A program made the position numbers and the translations under genes. This document shows, in pieces, positions 22,482 to 30,904 of a stretch of 33,691 nucleotides of DNA. The notes below the pieces were generated by a model. That model was not told the origin of the DNA. It saw nothing but the letters and a program-made list of their open reading frames with translations, and made no database searches. Positions within the stretch are counted from its first letter, which is position 1. Every line of letters begins with the position of its first letter. Source of the DNA: Clostridiales bacterium (GTDB taxonomy: Bacteria; Bacillota; Clostridia; Christensenellales; Aristaeellaceae); NCBI GenBank assembly GCA_012520375.1, contig JAAYOH010000034.1, positions 1-33,691 of the forward strand. The letters are read 5' to 3'.

Positions 22482-24170
22482 CTATTCTTTTTCCACGATG
22501 GGAAGATGCAGCTTGAATTCGGTTGAACCAGGGCTCGAAGTGAGCTCTACTGTGCCGTTGTACAGCCGCACGATATGCTTGACGATGGAAAGGCCCAGGC
22601 CGGTGCCTTGCGTGGTGCGGGAATGGCTGTCGTCCGCCCGGTAAAACCGTTCAAAAACCCGCACTTGCTTGTCCTTTGGGATGCCGATGCCACTGTCCCA
22701 GACCGATACATGCAGCATACCCTCTTGAGCCCAGGCGCGCACGACTACGCTTCCGCCGGGTACATTGTATTTGACGGCGTTGTCCACCAGGTTCGAGATC
22801 AGCTGCCTGAGGCGGGCATAGTTGGCAGACACGTTGATGTCCGCGATATCCCGGACATCGATAGTGACACCCCTGTTCTCGGCGATCTTGCCGGATACGC
22901 GCACCACATCTTGCATCACATCCTTGAGGGACAGCTTTTCGCGCTCGAAGTCTTTATACATACTTTCCACGCGGCTGAGGGTGAGCAGGTCACGCATCAG
23001 GTCAGAGAGCCAGTTCACCTCGTGCTCGATCATGTCCAACAGCCGCTGGCGCTCTTCGGGCAGGGTGTCCGGCGCCCGCAACGAATCCGTTGCCCCCTGA
23101 ATCGCTGCGAGGGGCGTCCGCATCTCATGAGAAACATTGGATACGAACTCGCGGCGCATGATCTCACTGCCCAGCTTTTCGGTCACATCCTCCAGCCAAA
23201 TCAGTCCCCACAACTCGTTTCCTTCGTCAACCGGCATCCAGCGCGCTGCAATGCTTTGACCTCGAAGGTTTAGCTGAACTTCGCCTTGGCCGATCAACAG
23301 CTGACTGAGCGCACTTTGCTGGGTCAGCACCAGAAGGTCGGTGCCCGGCTGAAACTGCGTCACGTTGAACCACTTTCTGGCCTGCCGGTTCATCAGCAAT
23401 ACGCCGCGCTGCTGTGAGAGCGCGATCAGCCCGGAATTCATGCCGCTCAGGATGGTCTCCAATTTGTCCGTCTGGTGGCTCGTCTCCATCAAAGCTCCGC
23501 AGAGCCGCTCTACCAACCGTCGGATGGACTCGGCGAACCGGGACCTGGCGTGCGCGGGTGCCGGCGGCGGATTCATCGGATTTTCAATCACCTGCTCTGC
23601 CCAGATGGCCCATGCGCTGAGCGGCTTCAGCATTTCGCGGGTGTACAGGAAGATGCACAGCACACTCAGAAGCAAAGCAAAGACGGCAGAAGAGAGAATC
23701 ACCATCAGCACTCCACGGGTGTAACCTGCCAACAGGTTTATCGGTATGGACACCCGCAGAACCATGCCGTTCCACTGGCGCGCAAAGTAGCGCATCTGCT
23801 GGCGCTCGGTCACAGAGAATCGCTGCGCTACGCCGTCCCCACCCTTGAGTGCCCTTTGCACCTCTTCACGATGCAGGTGGTTTTCCGGGACAGTGGCATT
23901 CTCGCTGGCTGAATCGGCAAGCACCACGCCGTCAGCTTTGATCAGCGTAACCCGAAGACTTGCCGGCTCGCCCAGCCGACGCACCAGCGCCGGATACTGC
24001 TCCTCATTCGCTTCGGATAACGCGCCTTTCACCAGCTCCCAGCAGGTGTTTAGCTGCGCGTCCACCTGGCGCACGGACGTTTCTTGTGCGGCATAAAACG
24101 TGACCAGCCCCATCAAAGCGATCACCAGCGCCAACGAAAGCGCCATGAAAAAAAACAATCGCCTTTGCAT
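22482..24170 (-). CDS. phoR: Sensor histidine kinase PhoR
   Basis: Membrane sensor kinase for phosphate limitation, 562 aa. Membrane segments at about 6–28 and 150–175 enclose an extracytoplasmic part of about 120 residues. A linker or HAMP-like part follows, then a PAS-like region (about 230–330). The phospho-acceptor is His348 in FVSNVSHEMRTPL. The ATPase domain has the N box NLVDNAVKYN (Asn464), G1 DSGIGIP (492–498), the F box VFERFYRAD and G2 TGLGLSIVKH (523–532). Partner is the response regulator encoded 4 bases upstream. The Pho assignment rests on the pst/phoU neighbours. Confidence 0.93.
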   Translation of the reverse strand: MQRRLFFFMALSLALVIALMGLVTFYAAQETSVRQVDAQLNTCWELVKGALSEANEEQYPALVRRLGEPASLRVTLIKADGVVLADSASENATVPENHLHREEVQRALKGGDGVAQRFSVTERQQMRYFARQWNGMVLRVSIPINLLAGYTRGVLMVILSSAVFALLLSVLCIFLYTREMLKPLSAWAIWAEQVIENPMNPPPAPAHARSRFAESIRRLVERLCGALMETSHQTDKLETILSGMNSGLIALSQQRGVLLMNRQARKWFNVTQFQPGTDLLVLTQQSALSQLLIGQGEVQLNLRGQSIAARWMPVDEGNELWGLIWLEDVTEKLGSEIMRREFVSNVSHEMRTPLAAIQGATDSLRAPDTLPEERQRLLDMIEHEVNWLSDLMRDLLTLSRVESMYKDFEREKLSLKDVMQDVVRVSGKIAENRGVTIDVRDIADINVSANYARLRQLISNLVDNAVKYNVPGGSVVVRAWAQEGMLHVSVWDSGIGIPKDKQVRVFERFYRADDSHSRTTQGTGLGLSIVKHIVRLYNGTVELTSSPGSTEFKLHLPIVEKE

Positions 24171-24174
24171 GGTG

Positions 24175-24867
24175 TCACACCGCCCCGCTCATACGGTACC
24201 CTACGCCGCGCACGGTTTCGATGTATCGTTCTGCCGCGCCCAACCTCTTCCTCAGCTGCATGATGTGTACGTCTACCGTGCGTGTTCCGCCGTTGTAGTC
24301 GTAGCCCCACACGGTTTCCAGCAGCAGATCCCGCGTCAGCACCATACCCTTCGAACTTAGCAGCATCTTGAGCAGCTCGAATTCTTTCAGCGTCAGGGTG
24401 ATCGGCTCTCCGTCCACCGTCACGCGGCGCGCACCCGGCTCCATATAGATCTCGCCCAGCCTTAGCATCGCGCCTCCGCTGGCATTTTCCAGCCGATGCA
24501 CGCGCCGGAAGATGGCCTTGATGCGGGTGGTCAACTCGCGCATGGAGAAGGGCTTGCTGATATAGTCGTCAGCCCCCATCTCGATGCCTAAGATCATGTC
24601 GACCTCCTGATCTTTGGCGGTCAGCATGATGATGGGGATACTTTGCGTATTCTCCATCTGCCGAAGCGTGCGGCACAGCTCCAGCCCATCCATCCCCGGC
24701 AGCATCCAATCCAGCAGGAACAGGTCGGGCAGCTGATCCCTGAGCGCCAGAAGCAGTCCGTCAGCGTCGGAAAACGCGCGCACGCGAAATCCTTCCCGCT
24801 TCAGGTTTGCCTCCAACAGCTCGCGGATGGGGGCGTCGTCGTCCACACAGTAAATGAGATGATTCAT
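24175..24867 (-). CDS. phoB: OmpR-type response regulator PhoB/PhoP
   Basis: DNA-binding response regulator, 230 aa. Receiver domain: acidic pocket CVDDD, phospho-acceptor Asp53 in LLDWMLPGMD, Thr83 and Lys105 (YISKPFS). C-terminal winged helix: EFELLKMLLSSKGMVLTRDLLLETVWGYDY and TVDVHIMQLRKRLG. It probably binds the 11-bp-spaced repeats upstream of pstS and the alkaline phosphatase gene. GAGGAG precedes the ATG. The 117 bases before it contain the pst terminator but no obvious promoter, so it may depend on read-through. Named phoB by context; Firmicute literature often calls it phoP. Confidence 0.93.
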   Translation of the reverse strand: MNHLIYCVDDDAPIRELLEANLKREGFRVRAFSDADGLLLALRDQLPDLFLLDWMLPGMDGLELCRTLRQMENTQSIPIIMLTAKDQEVDMILGIEMGADDYISKPFSMRELTTRIKAIFRRVHRLENASGGAMLRLGEIYMEPGARRVTVDGEPITLTLKEFELLKMLLSSKGMVLTRDLLLETVWGYDYNGGTRTVDVHIMQLRKRLGAAERYIETVRGVGYRMSGAV

Positions 24868-24944
24868 TTGCAGCTCCTCTTCTTAGCTTGAACCGGTGTG
24901 ATCTGATATGAAATCCGCACCTGCGGCAAAAAACACCGGAACAC

Positions 24945-24980
24945 AGGCTTTGGGGATGGATTCTGTATCCCCAACAGCCT
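24945..24980 (-). terminator. Hairpin after pstB, partial terminator
   Basis: TTGGGGAT/ATCCCCAA extended by AGGCT/AGCCT with one bulged base, loop 9. It starts 5 bases past the pstB stop; a T6 run follows only after about 10 more bases, so it may reduce rather than stop transcription into phoB. Confidence 0.6.
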
Positions 24981-24984
24981 TTCC

Positions 24985-25737
24985 TTACCCAAATCGTCCG
25001 GTGATGTAGTCCTGGGTGCGCGGATCCTTGGGAAGATGGAACATCTGCTCCGTCGATTCATATTCTATCACTTCGCCGTGCAAAAAGAAAGCAGTTTGGT
25101 CGGCAATGCGCGCTGCCTGCTGCATGTTGTGGGTCACGATGATCACGCTCAGGTCTTGTTTCAGCTCCATCACCAGATCCTCGATGCGCAAGGTAGAAAT
25201 CGGGTCCAGCGCCGAGGTAGGTTCGTCCATCAGCAGCACCTCGGGCTCGGCCGCCAGCGCCCGGGCAATGCACAGCCGCTGTTGCTGACCGCCGGAGAGG
25301 GATAGCGCCGACTTGTTCAGTCGGTCTTTCACCTCATCCCAAATTGCAGCCTTTTTGAGGGAATGCTCCACAATACCCTGCAGCTTGCTCTTGTTTCGGA
25401 TGCCATAGGTGCGCGGGCCATAGGCGATGTTGTCAAACACGCTGAGGGGGAATGGATTGGGGTTCTGGAACACCATGCCTACCCGTTTCCTCAACTTGCT
25501 CACATCCATACCCTGATAGATGTCGCTTCCCCGAAGCAGCACCTGCCCGGTGATTTTTACGCCTTCGATGGCGTCGTTCATGCGGTTGAGCGTCTTGAGC
25601 AACGTGCTCTTGCCGCAACCCGAAGGCCCGATGAACGCGGTCACCTGGCGCTCGGGTACGTCCATATTGACTTTTTTGAGCGCCTGAAAGTTGCCGTAAA
25701 ACAAATCCAAATCAGAAATCTCGAACACATTTGACAT
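24985..25737 (-). CDS. pstB: Phosphate ABC transporter ATP-binding protein PstB
   Basis: ATPase of the high-affinity phosphate importer, 250 aa. Walker [10 protein letters not shown] (37–45), the PstB-typical Q-loop region [20 protein letters not shown], signature LSGGQQQR (147–154), Walker [14 protein letters not shown] (Asp171, Glu172) and switch His in [10 protein letters not shown]. It ends in DYITGRFG, the standard PstB tail. It follows pstA after 7 bases. Confidence 0.97.
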   Translation of the reverse strand: MSNVFEISDLDLFYGNFQALKKVNMDVPERQVTAFIGPSGCGKSTLLKTLNRMNDAIEGVKITGQVLLRGSDIYQGMDVSKLRKRVGMVFQNPNPFPLSVFDNIAYGPRTYGIRNKSKLQGIVEHSLKKAAIWDEVKDRLNKSALSLSGGQQQRLCIARALAAEPEVLLMDEPTSALDPISTLRIEDLVMELKQDLSVIIVTHNMQQAARIADQTAFFLHGEVIEYESTEQMFHLPKDPRTQDYITGRFG

Positions 25738-25744
25738 CGTTTCT

Positions 25745-26542
25745 TTACCCCTTCTTCCACCTCGTCGTCAGTCTGACCAGCAGATTGATGCCCAGCACCA
25801 CGAAAATCAGTAGCGTGGCAGTGGCGTAGGCTTCGGAGAACGCATCGGGCGTGATGGCCTCTTTTGCAAGCAAATACAGGTGTACGGACAGCGTCCTGCC
25901 CGAACTGAGCAGGTTCGTCGGCACCTTCAGCGACGTGCCAACGGTGAGATACACTGCCGCTGTCTCGCCCACGATGCGCCCGATGCTGAGGATTGCGGCG
26001 GTGATTACGCCCGGAAGCGCAGTGGGAAGCACGATACGCATCGTGGTTCGAAGCCGCCCTGCGCCCAACGCCCAGCTGCCTTCCCGATAGGCCTGAGGTA
26101 CAGACATGAGCGCCTCCTCGGTCGTCGAAATCAGGATGGGCAAAACCATGACCGCCAGTGTGAACATACCGGTCACCAGAGAGAAACCGAATTTGAGCAT
26201 CGTGCCCATCAGCACATATCCGAACAGTCCGTAGATGATCGAAGGAATGCTGGACAGGCACTGGATGGCGAAGCGCACCGAGGAGAGCAGCTTTCCCGGT
26301 TTGGCATATTCGCTCAGATAGATCGCCGTGCCGACGCCGATGGGCAACGCTACGACGAGGGTTCCTGCGATGAGATACACCGTGGTTATAAGCTGCGGCA
26401 CCAGCGACGACAGAAAGTCCTTCGTTATGTGGCTAAGACCGTTTGCCATGATGAACGACAAGATCCAAACCAGCACCGCACAAGCGGCGGCGGTGGAAAG
26501 CACCATCAAGGCCTTGACAACAGCGTCCCGTCTTTTGTTCAT
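25745..26542 (-). CDS. pstA: Phosphate ABC transporter permease PstA
   Basis: Membrane subunit, 265 aa from ATG 26542, which overlaps the pstC stop (ATGA); a longer frame to 26575 lies inside pstC and is rejected. Six hydrophobic segments. The ATPase-contact loop reads [19 protein letters not shown], followed by [20 protein letters not shown], both typical of Pst[21 protein letters not shown] is also characteristic. Confidence 0.95.
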   Translation of the reverse strand: MNKRRDAVVKALMVLSTAAACAVLVWILSFIMANGLSHITKDFLSSLVPQLITTVYLIAGTLVVALPIGVGTAIYLSEYAKPGKLLSSVRFAIQCLSSIPSIIYGLFGYVLMGTMLKFGFSLVTGMFTLAVMVLPILISTTEEALMSVPQAYREGSWALGAGRLRTTMRIVLPTALPGVITAAILSIGRIVGETAAVYLTVGTSLKVPTNLLSSGRTLSVHLYLLAKEAITPDAFSEAYATATLLIFVVLGINLLVRLTTRWKKG

Positions 26543-27420
26543 TGTACCGACCCCGCCTTCTTCTGAATCCACCATAGGGTCAGATTGATTATCACGATGA
26601 ATACCAGCAGCACCGTGGCGGTGGCAAACAACGCGCCTTCGTGCAGCCCGGTAGCGTAGCCCATCTCGATGGCGATGTTGCCGGTCAGCGTGCGGGTCGG
26701 CTGGAACAGCGCCGCAAGTCCCTTGTTGAAAAAATCGGGCATGCGGGGCGTGTTGCCCATTACCAGGATCACCGCCATAGTCTCGCCCACGGCGCGCCCG
26801 ATGCCCAGCACGATCGCGGTGAAAACGCCCGTCTTGGCTGCCGGCAGCATGACGCGATACGATGTACCGGTTATGCTTTCGCCCAGTGCGAGGGACGCGT
26901 CCTTATACGCCTCCGGCACGGCTTTCAGCGAGGTTGCCGATACGGAAATGATCGTGGGTAGAATCATCATCGCCAGGATGATGATGCCCGCGAACAGGCT
27001 GTTGCCGCCGTAGCCGCCCGACCATTTGTCGATCGTGGGAACGATTAGCGCCAACCCGAAAAAGCCGTACACGACGGACGGGATGGCGGCCAGCAACTCG
27101 ATAACAACCTGAGCCGCATTTGCCAGTTTCTTGGGCGCCAGCTGGGTCAAAAACAGCGCCGCAAGGATCGAGACCGGCGTACCCACTGCCACCGCGCCCA
27201 ATGTCACCAGCAGCGAGCTGACGATCATGGGCAAAATGCCGTAGAGATCAGCCGACGGCATCCATAGGTCGCCCGAGACGAATTCCCAAATTCCGATCTC
27301 GCGCAGGGCAGGTATGCCCTTCATTAAAATGAACCACAGAATCAAACCCAGCGCGATCACAGAAATGATCGCGCTGAGCAGGAACAGTGCTTCAATTGCT
27401 TTTTGTGAAGTACGGTTCAT
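26539..27420 (-). CDS. pstC: Phosphate ABC transporter permease PstC
   Basis: Membrane subunit pairing with PstA, 293 aa with six hydrophobic segments. Characteristic runs: GILPMIVSSLLVTLGAVAVG, PSVVYGFFGL, and the coupling loop SLKAVPEAYKDASLALGES followed by GIGRAVGETMAVILVMGN. AAGAGG precedes the ATG. It begins 15 bases after pstS. Confidence 0.95.
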   Translation of the reverse strand: MNRTSQKAIEALFLLSAIISVIALGLILWFILMKGIPALREIGIWEFVSGDLWMPSADLYGILPMIVSSLLVTLGAVAVGTPVSILAALFLTQLAPKKLANAAQVVIELLAAIPSVVYGFFGLALIVPTIDKWSGGYGGNSLFAGIIILAMMILPTIISVSATSLKAVPEAYKDASLALGESITGTSYRVMLPAAKTGVFTAIVLGIGRAVGETMAVILVMGNTPRMPDFFNKGLAALFQPTRTLTGNIAIEMGYATGLHEGALFATATVLLVFIVIINLTLWWIQKKAGSVQ

Positions 27421-27435
27421 GGTTGCACTTACCTC

Positions 27436-28245
27436 TTACCCCATTGTAATGTAGTGGTTGTCCGCCACGATCTGCTGGCCCTCGGCGCCCAGGATGAAGT
27501 CGATCAGCGCCTGCACGTCGGCCCTCGGGGCCCCCTTGGTGACCACGATGAACGGGCGGGCGATGGCGTAGGTGTTGTTCTTGATGTTCTCCGGGGTGGC
27601 TTCCACGTCGTCGATCTTCGCGGCGACCAGGGTGTCGTCCACGCTGCCCAGGCTCAGGTAACCGATGGCGCCCTTCTTGGTCGCCACGTTCTGCTTGACT
27701 TCGCCGTTGCCGCTCGCGACGATCGGATAGGCAAAATCTACCAGGCTCAGCTTCTTGCCGTCCTTCTCGGTGGTCAGCTCCATCAGTTCTTCAAAGGCGT
27801 CCCGGGTGCCGCTTCCGGCCTCGCGGGAGATCAGTACGATGGGGGCGTCCTCGCCGCCAAGATCCTTCCAGTTGACGATCTCGCCCTTGAATACCTGCGA
27901 CACCTGTTCCTTGGTGAGCGACTTCACGGAGTTTTCCGGGTTCACGACCACGGCGATGCCGTCCATGGCGATGATGATGGGCGTCAGCTCGGCCAGTTCG
28001 GCTTCCTTCAGGTTCCGGGAGGACATGCCCAGGTCCGCGGTGCCCTCGATGGCGGCCTTGATGCCGGCGGAGGAACCCGTGCCCTGCACTTCGCACTCGA
28101 CGGACTTGTCGGGGAACGCGGCGACCAGCTTCTCCATCAGGGGCGTCACCGAGGTAGAACCCTGGATCGAGAGCTTGCCTTCGGCAAACGCTACACCGGA
28201 CAGGAGCATCATTGCTGCAAGAACCATACAAACCAATTTCTTCAT
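27436..28245 (-). CDS. pstS: Phosphate-binding protein PstS
   Basis: Extracytoplasmic phosphate receptor. Start at ATG 28245 (GAGGG upstream), 269 aa; an in-frame extension to 28341 crosses the promoter and is rejected. Signal peptide residues 1–21 end in AFA before EGKLSI; no cysteine stands at the cleavage site, so it lacks a lipobox, unusual for a monoderm Firmicute. Ligand-binding motifs: IQGSTSVTPLME, GTGSSAGIKAA, MSSRNLKEAE and SREAGSGTRDAFEE. First gene of the pst operon. Confidence 0.95.
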   Translation of the reverse strand: MKKLVCMVLAAMMLLSGVAFAEGKLSIQGSTSVTPLMEKLVAAFPDKSVECEVQGTGSSAGIKAAIEGTADLGMSSRNLKEAELAELTPIIIAMDGIAVVVNPENSVKSLTKEQVSQVFKGEIVNWKDLGGEDAPIVLISREAGSGTRDAFEELMELTTEKDGKKLSLVDFAYPIVASGNGEVKQNVATKKGAIGYLSLGSVDDTLVAAKIDDVEATPENIKNNTYAIARPFIVVTKGAPRADVQALIDFILGAEGQQIVADNHYITMG

Positions 28246-28294
28246 ATTGTTTCCCTCACTTTCGTTTTTGGTTCCGATATCAGTGTACAAATCT

Positions 28295-28336
28295 ATTATC
28301 AGGTCTTCGTACGAGGTTTGGGAAAGTTCGGTTAAA
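28295..28336 (-). promoter_or_regulatory. PhoP-box-like repeats and -10 of the pst operon
   Basis: On the minus strand TTTAAC (28336–28331), TTTCCC (28325–28320) and TCGTAC (28314–28309) recur every 11 bases, followed by GATAAT (28300–28295). Aligning on CTCGTAC puts the hexamers and -10 in register with the alkaline phosphatase upstream region. Confidence 0.5.
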
Positions 28337-28412
28337 TACAACCCTTCCCGCCTTTGTACTTTCTCCGTGATTCCTTCGCTCTATCGTCTTTCTTCATTAC
28401 TTATAAAAAAAT

Positions 28413-28445
28413 GAACCCGCTCTTCGTCGCTTGATTTGCGGGTTC
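28413..28445 (-). terminator. Intrinsic terminator downstream of rpmB
   Basis: GAACCCGC/GCGGGTTC stem with a 17-base loop, followed on the minus strand by A and seven T residues. Ends rpmB transcription before the pst promoter. Confidence 0.85.
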
Positions 28446-28456
28446 TTTGACGGCAT

Positions 28457-28480
28457 AAAGCCGCCGGAATCGGCGGCTTT
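28457..28480. terminator. Second hairpin downstream of rpmB
   Basis: AAAGCCGCCG/CGGCGGCTTT, 10 bp perfect, 4-base loop. It lies just before the main terminator in the rpmB direction and has short T-runs on both sides. Confidence 0.65.
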
Positions 28481-28505
28481 CGTAAAAGTTTTTTTAGATT
28501 GCGTA

Positions 28506-28697
28506 CTAAAGTGCACGCTGCACTTTTCCGCTGCGCAGACAACGAGTGCACACATGCATGCGCTTGGGTGCACCGTTCACGATCACACGGACACGCTGGG
28601 TGTTGGGAGCCCAGACACGGCGCGTTTTCCTTTCGGAATGGCTCACCTTATTGCCCGACATCGTGCCTTTCTCGCAGACCTCACAAAACTTGCCCAT
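28506..28697 (-). CDS. rpmB: Ribosomal protein bL28
   Basis: Large-subunit ribosomal protein, 63 aa from the ATG at 28697, set by a strong AGGAGGTG. The sequence GKFCEVCEKGTMSGNKVSHS is the family signature. Two CxxC pairs (CEVC at 5–8 and CTRC near residues 51–54) make it the zinc-binding form, in contrast to zinc-free paralogues used under zinc limitation. An in-frame ATG three codons upstream overlaps the ribosome binding site. Divergent from yloU–fakA–recG, the usual Firmicute layout. Confidence 0.97.
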   Translation of the reverse strand: MGKFCEVCEKGTMSGNKVSHSERKTRRVWAPNTQRVRVIVNGAPKRMHVCTRCLRSGKVQRAL

Positions 28698-28739
28698 TGA
28701 CCACACCTCCTTCGGGCATAGTGGAAATCAAACAGAAAT

Positions 28740-28768
28740 ATTATACCACCCATTCTCCCCGAATGCAA
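28740..28768 (-). promoter_or_regulatory. Promoter of rpmB
   Basis: TTGCAT (28768–28763), 17 bases, TATAAT (28745–28740) preceded by TGG; near-consensus. Confidence 0.8.
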
Positions 28769-28821
28769 GCCCGTTTTCATGTAAAATGATGGGGTAAACC
28801 CGGAGGATTTTGGCTTTTTGC

Positions 28822-28850
28822 TTGCACAAGGGGCGAAAAGCCTGTATACT
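28822..28850 (+). promoter_or_regulatory. Promoter of yloU–fakA–recG
   Basis: TTGCAC (28822–28827), 17 bases, TATACT (28845–28850), about 40 bases before the yloU start. Confidence 0.75.
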
Positions 28851-28891
28851 ATGGGCGGGCGTGACAGTTGCATTCCCAAGGAGGTCTGATT

Positions 28892-29242
28892 ATGGACTGC
28901 AAATTTACGACGGAAATGGGCACTGTGACCGTGGATGAGGAGATTCTGTTGAAGGTTGCCGGCTACAGCGCGCTCGATTGCTACGGGATCGTTGGCATGG
29001 CCTCCAAACGCACCACGGACGGTCTGGTCGAGCTGTTGGGCCGGGAGAACTTAGGGCGCGGCGTGCGCATCCACCCCGGCGGAGACAGTGTGGACGTGGA
29101 CTTGTTCATCATCGTTGAGTACGGCATTTCCATCGGCGCGGTGGCCGAGACCATCATTGAAACGGTGAGGTACAAGATCGAGCACCTGACCGGCATCAAG
29201 GTGGGCAAGGTGAACGTGTCAGTGGAAGACATCCGGGTGTGA
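28892..29242 (+). CDS. yloU: Asp23/Gls24 family protein (YloU-like)
   Basis: Small cytoplasmic protein of the Asp23/DUF322 family, 116 aa from ATG 28892 with AAGGAGG at 28878–28884. Family features: GTVTVDEEILLKVAGYSALDCYGIVGM and YGISIGAVAETIIETVRYKIEHLTG, ending in VNVSVEDIRV. Members are tied to envelope stress or membrane organisation, and this member is nearly always next to fakA, but its exact function is not established. It precedes fakA by 28 bases. Confidence 0.92.
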   Translation: MDCKFTTEMGTVTVDEEILLKVAGYSALDCYGIVGMASKRTTDGLVELLGRENLGRGVRIHPGGDSVDVDLFIIVEYGISIGAVAETIIETVRYKIEHLTGIKVGKVNVSVEDIRV

Positions 29243-29270
29243 GAACCGGATGGGGAGGTCATAGAATAGA

Positions 29271-30902
29271 ATGAAAAAGATAGACGGTATGATGCTCAAG
29301 GACATGTTCCTGGCAGGGGCCACCCTGCTGGAGCGGAACCGGGCGAGCATCGATGCGCTGAATGTTTTTCCCGTACCCGACGGGGACACCGGAACCAACA
29401 TGTCTCAGACCATCAGCATGGCGGTGAAGGACCTGGGGACGCGCACGGCCCCCACGGTGTCCGAGGTGGCCAGCCTTGTGGCCAAGGGCTCATTGCGAGG
29501 CGCCCGGGGCAATTCCGGGGTCATCCTCAGCCAGATCTTCCGGGGTTTTTCCCGGGCTCTAGAGGGCGTGGATGAGATGGATGCCAGGCACATGGCAAAG
29601 GCGCTGCGCAGCGGCGCGGATACCGCCTACAAGGCGGTCATGAAGCCCAAAGAAGGCACCATCCTGACCGTGGCCCGGGTGGTGGCGGAGACTGTGGAAA
29701 AGCCCGAAAACAGGACCGAGGACTGCCTGGAGTTGATGGAGCTGGTGGTAAGCGGGGGGAACGAGATCTTAAAACGCACCCCCGAGATGTTGCCCGCCCT
29801 GAAGCAAGCCGGCGTCGTGGACTCCGGCGGAAAGGGATTGATGATGGTGTTCACCGGATTCCTGGCGGTGATGAAAGGGGAGAGCCTGGGCGATCTGATA
29901 CAGGGCGACGAGGCCCTGCCCATGCCCGGAGAGTACATAGACGACCACGAATCCCTGGACGAGATCACCTTCGGATACTGCACCGAATTCATCGTTAGCC
30001 ACCCAAAGCCCGGCCTGAAGGATTCCCAGGTGGCCAGGCTGCGCCAGCGGCTGGAGCGCATCGGCGACTGTGTGTTGGTCATCGGGGACCTGGAAGTGGT
30101 AAAGGTGCACGTCCATACCAACGAGCCGGGCAAAGTGCTGCAAATGGCCCTGGAATTGGGCGAGTTGGACGCCATCAAGATCGACAACATGTTCGAGGAA
30201 GCGCGGGAACGTCTGGCCAAGCGGGAGGCCGCCCAGAAAGAATTAAAAGAATTTGGCATGGTGGCGGTGGCCCTGGGCGAGGGGCTGGTGAACATCTTCG
30301 ACCAGCTGTTCGTCGACAAGGTGGTGGACGGGGGACAAACCATGAACCCTTCCATCGATGATCTGTACCAGGCCATCGAGTCGGTGCCCGCCCGACAGGT
30401 CTTTGTCCTGCCCAACAACACCAATATTATCCTGGCAGCCCAGCAGGCAGCGGAACTCACCCAGAAAAAGGTCTATGTGTTGCCCACCAAATCGGTGCCC
30501 ATGGGCATTGCTGCGGCGGTGGCCTTCATGCCCGACGTATCCGGGGAAGAGAATGCCAGGTGCATGCAGGAGGCTGCGGAGCGCGTGCATACCGCCTCTA
30601 TCACCTACGCGGTGCGGGACACCACCTTCGAGGACAGGGAGATCCATGAGGGGGACATCATGGCCCTGGTGGACAACCACATCGAGATGCTGGGCAGTGA
30701 CGTGACCCAAATTGCCCAGGATGTGCTGGAAGAGATGGTGAACGAGGAGACCGAACTGATCTCCATCTACTACGGCGAAGAGATCTCCGAGGAGAGCGCT
30801 ACAAAGCTGAGCGATATCATCCAGGAGCAATACCCCATGTGCGACGTGTCCCTGAGCTACGGCGGACAGCCCCTGTACTATTACCTGATCGCCGTGGAAT
30901 AG
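29271..30902 (+). CDS. fakA: Fatty acid kinase catalytic subunit FakA (YloV/DhaL-DegV type)
   Basis: Phosphorylates fatty acids bound to a FakB (DegV) partner, so that exogenous fatty acids can enter phospholipids through PlsX/PlsY. 543 aa, normal length. The N-terminal DhaL domain carries the nucleotide and magnesium motif NVFPVPDGDTGTNM, followed by KGSLRGARGNSGVILSQI and VDSGGKGLMMV. The middle and C-terminal parts fit the FakA family (CTEFIV, KVHVHTNEPGKVL, VLPNNTNIILAAQQAAEL, and the ending PLYYYLIAVE). No fakB is in the window. GGGAGG is 12 bases before the ATG, slightly far. recG begins 2 bases after its stop. Confidence 0.94.
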   Translation: MKKIDGMMLKDMFLAGATLLERNRASIDALNVFPVPDGDTGTNMSQTISMAVKDLGTRTAPTVSEVASLVAKGSLRGARGNSGVILSQIFRGFSRALEGVDEMDARHMAKALRSGADTAYKAVMKPKEGTILTVARVVAETVEKPENRTEDCLELMELVVSGGNEILKRTPEMLPALKQAGVVDSGGKGLMMVFTGFLAVMKGESLGDLIQGDEALPMPGEYIDDHESLDEITFGYCTEFIVSHPKPGLKDSQVARLRQRLERIGDCVLVIGDLEVVKVHVHTNEPGKVLQMALELGELDAIKIDNMFEEARERLAKREAAQKELKEFGMVAVALGEGLVNIFDQLFVDKVVDGGQTMNPSIDDLYQAIESVPARQVFVLPNNTNIILAAQQAAELTQKKVYVLPTKSVPMGIAAAVAFMPDVSGEENARCMQEAAERVHTASITYAVRDTTFEDREIHEGDIMALVDNHIEMLGSDVTQIAQDVLEEMVNEETELISIYYGEEISEESATKLSDIIQEQYPMCDVSLSYGGQPLYYYLIAVE

Positions 30903-30904
30903 CC

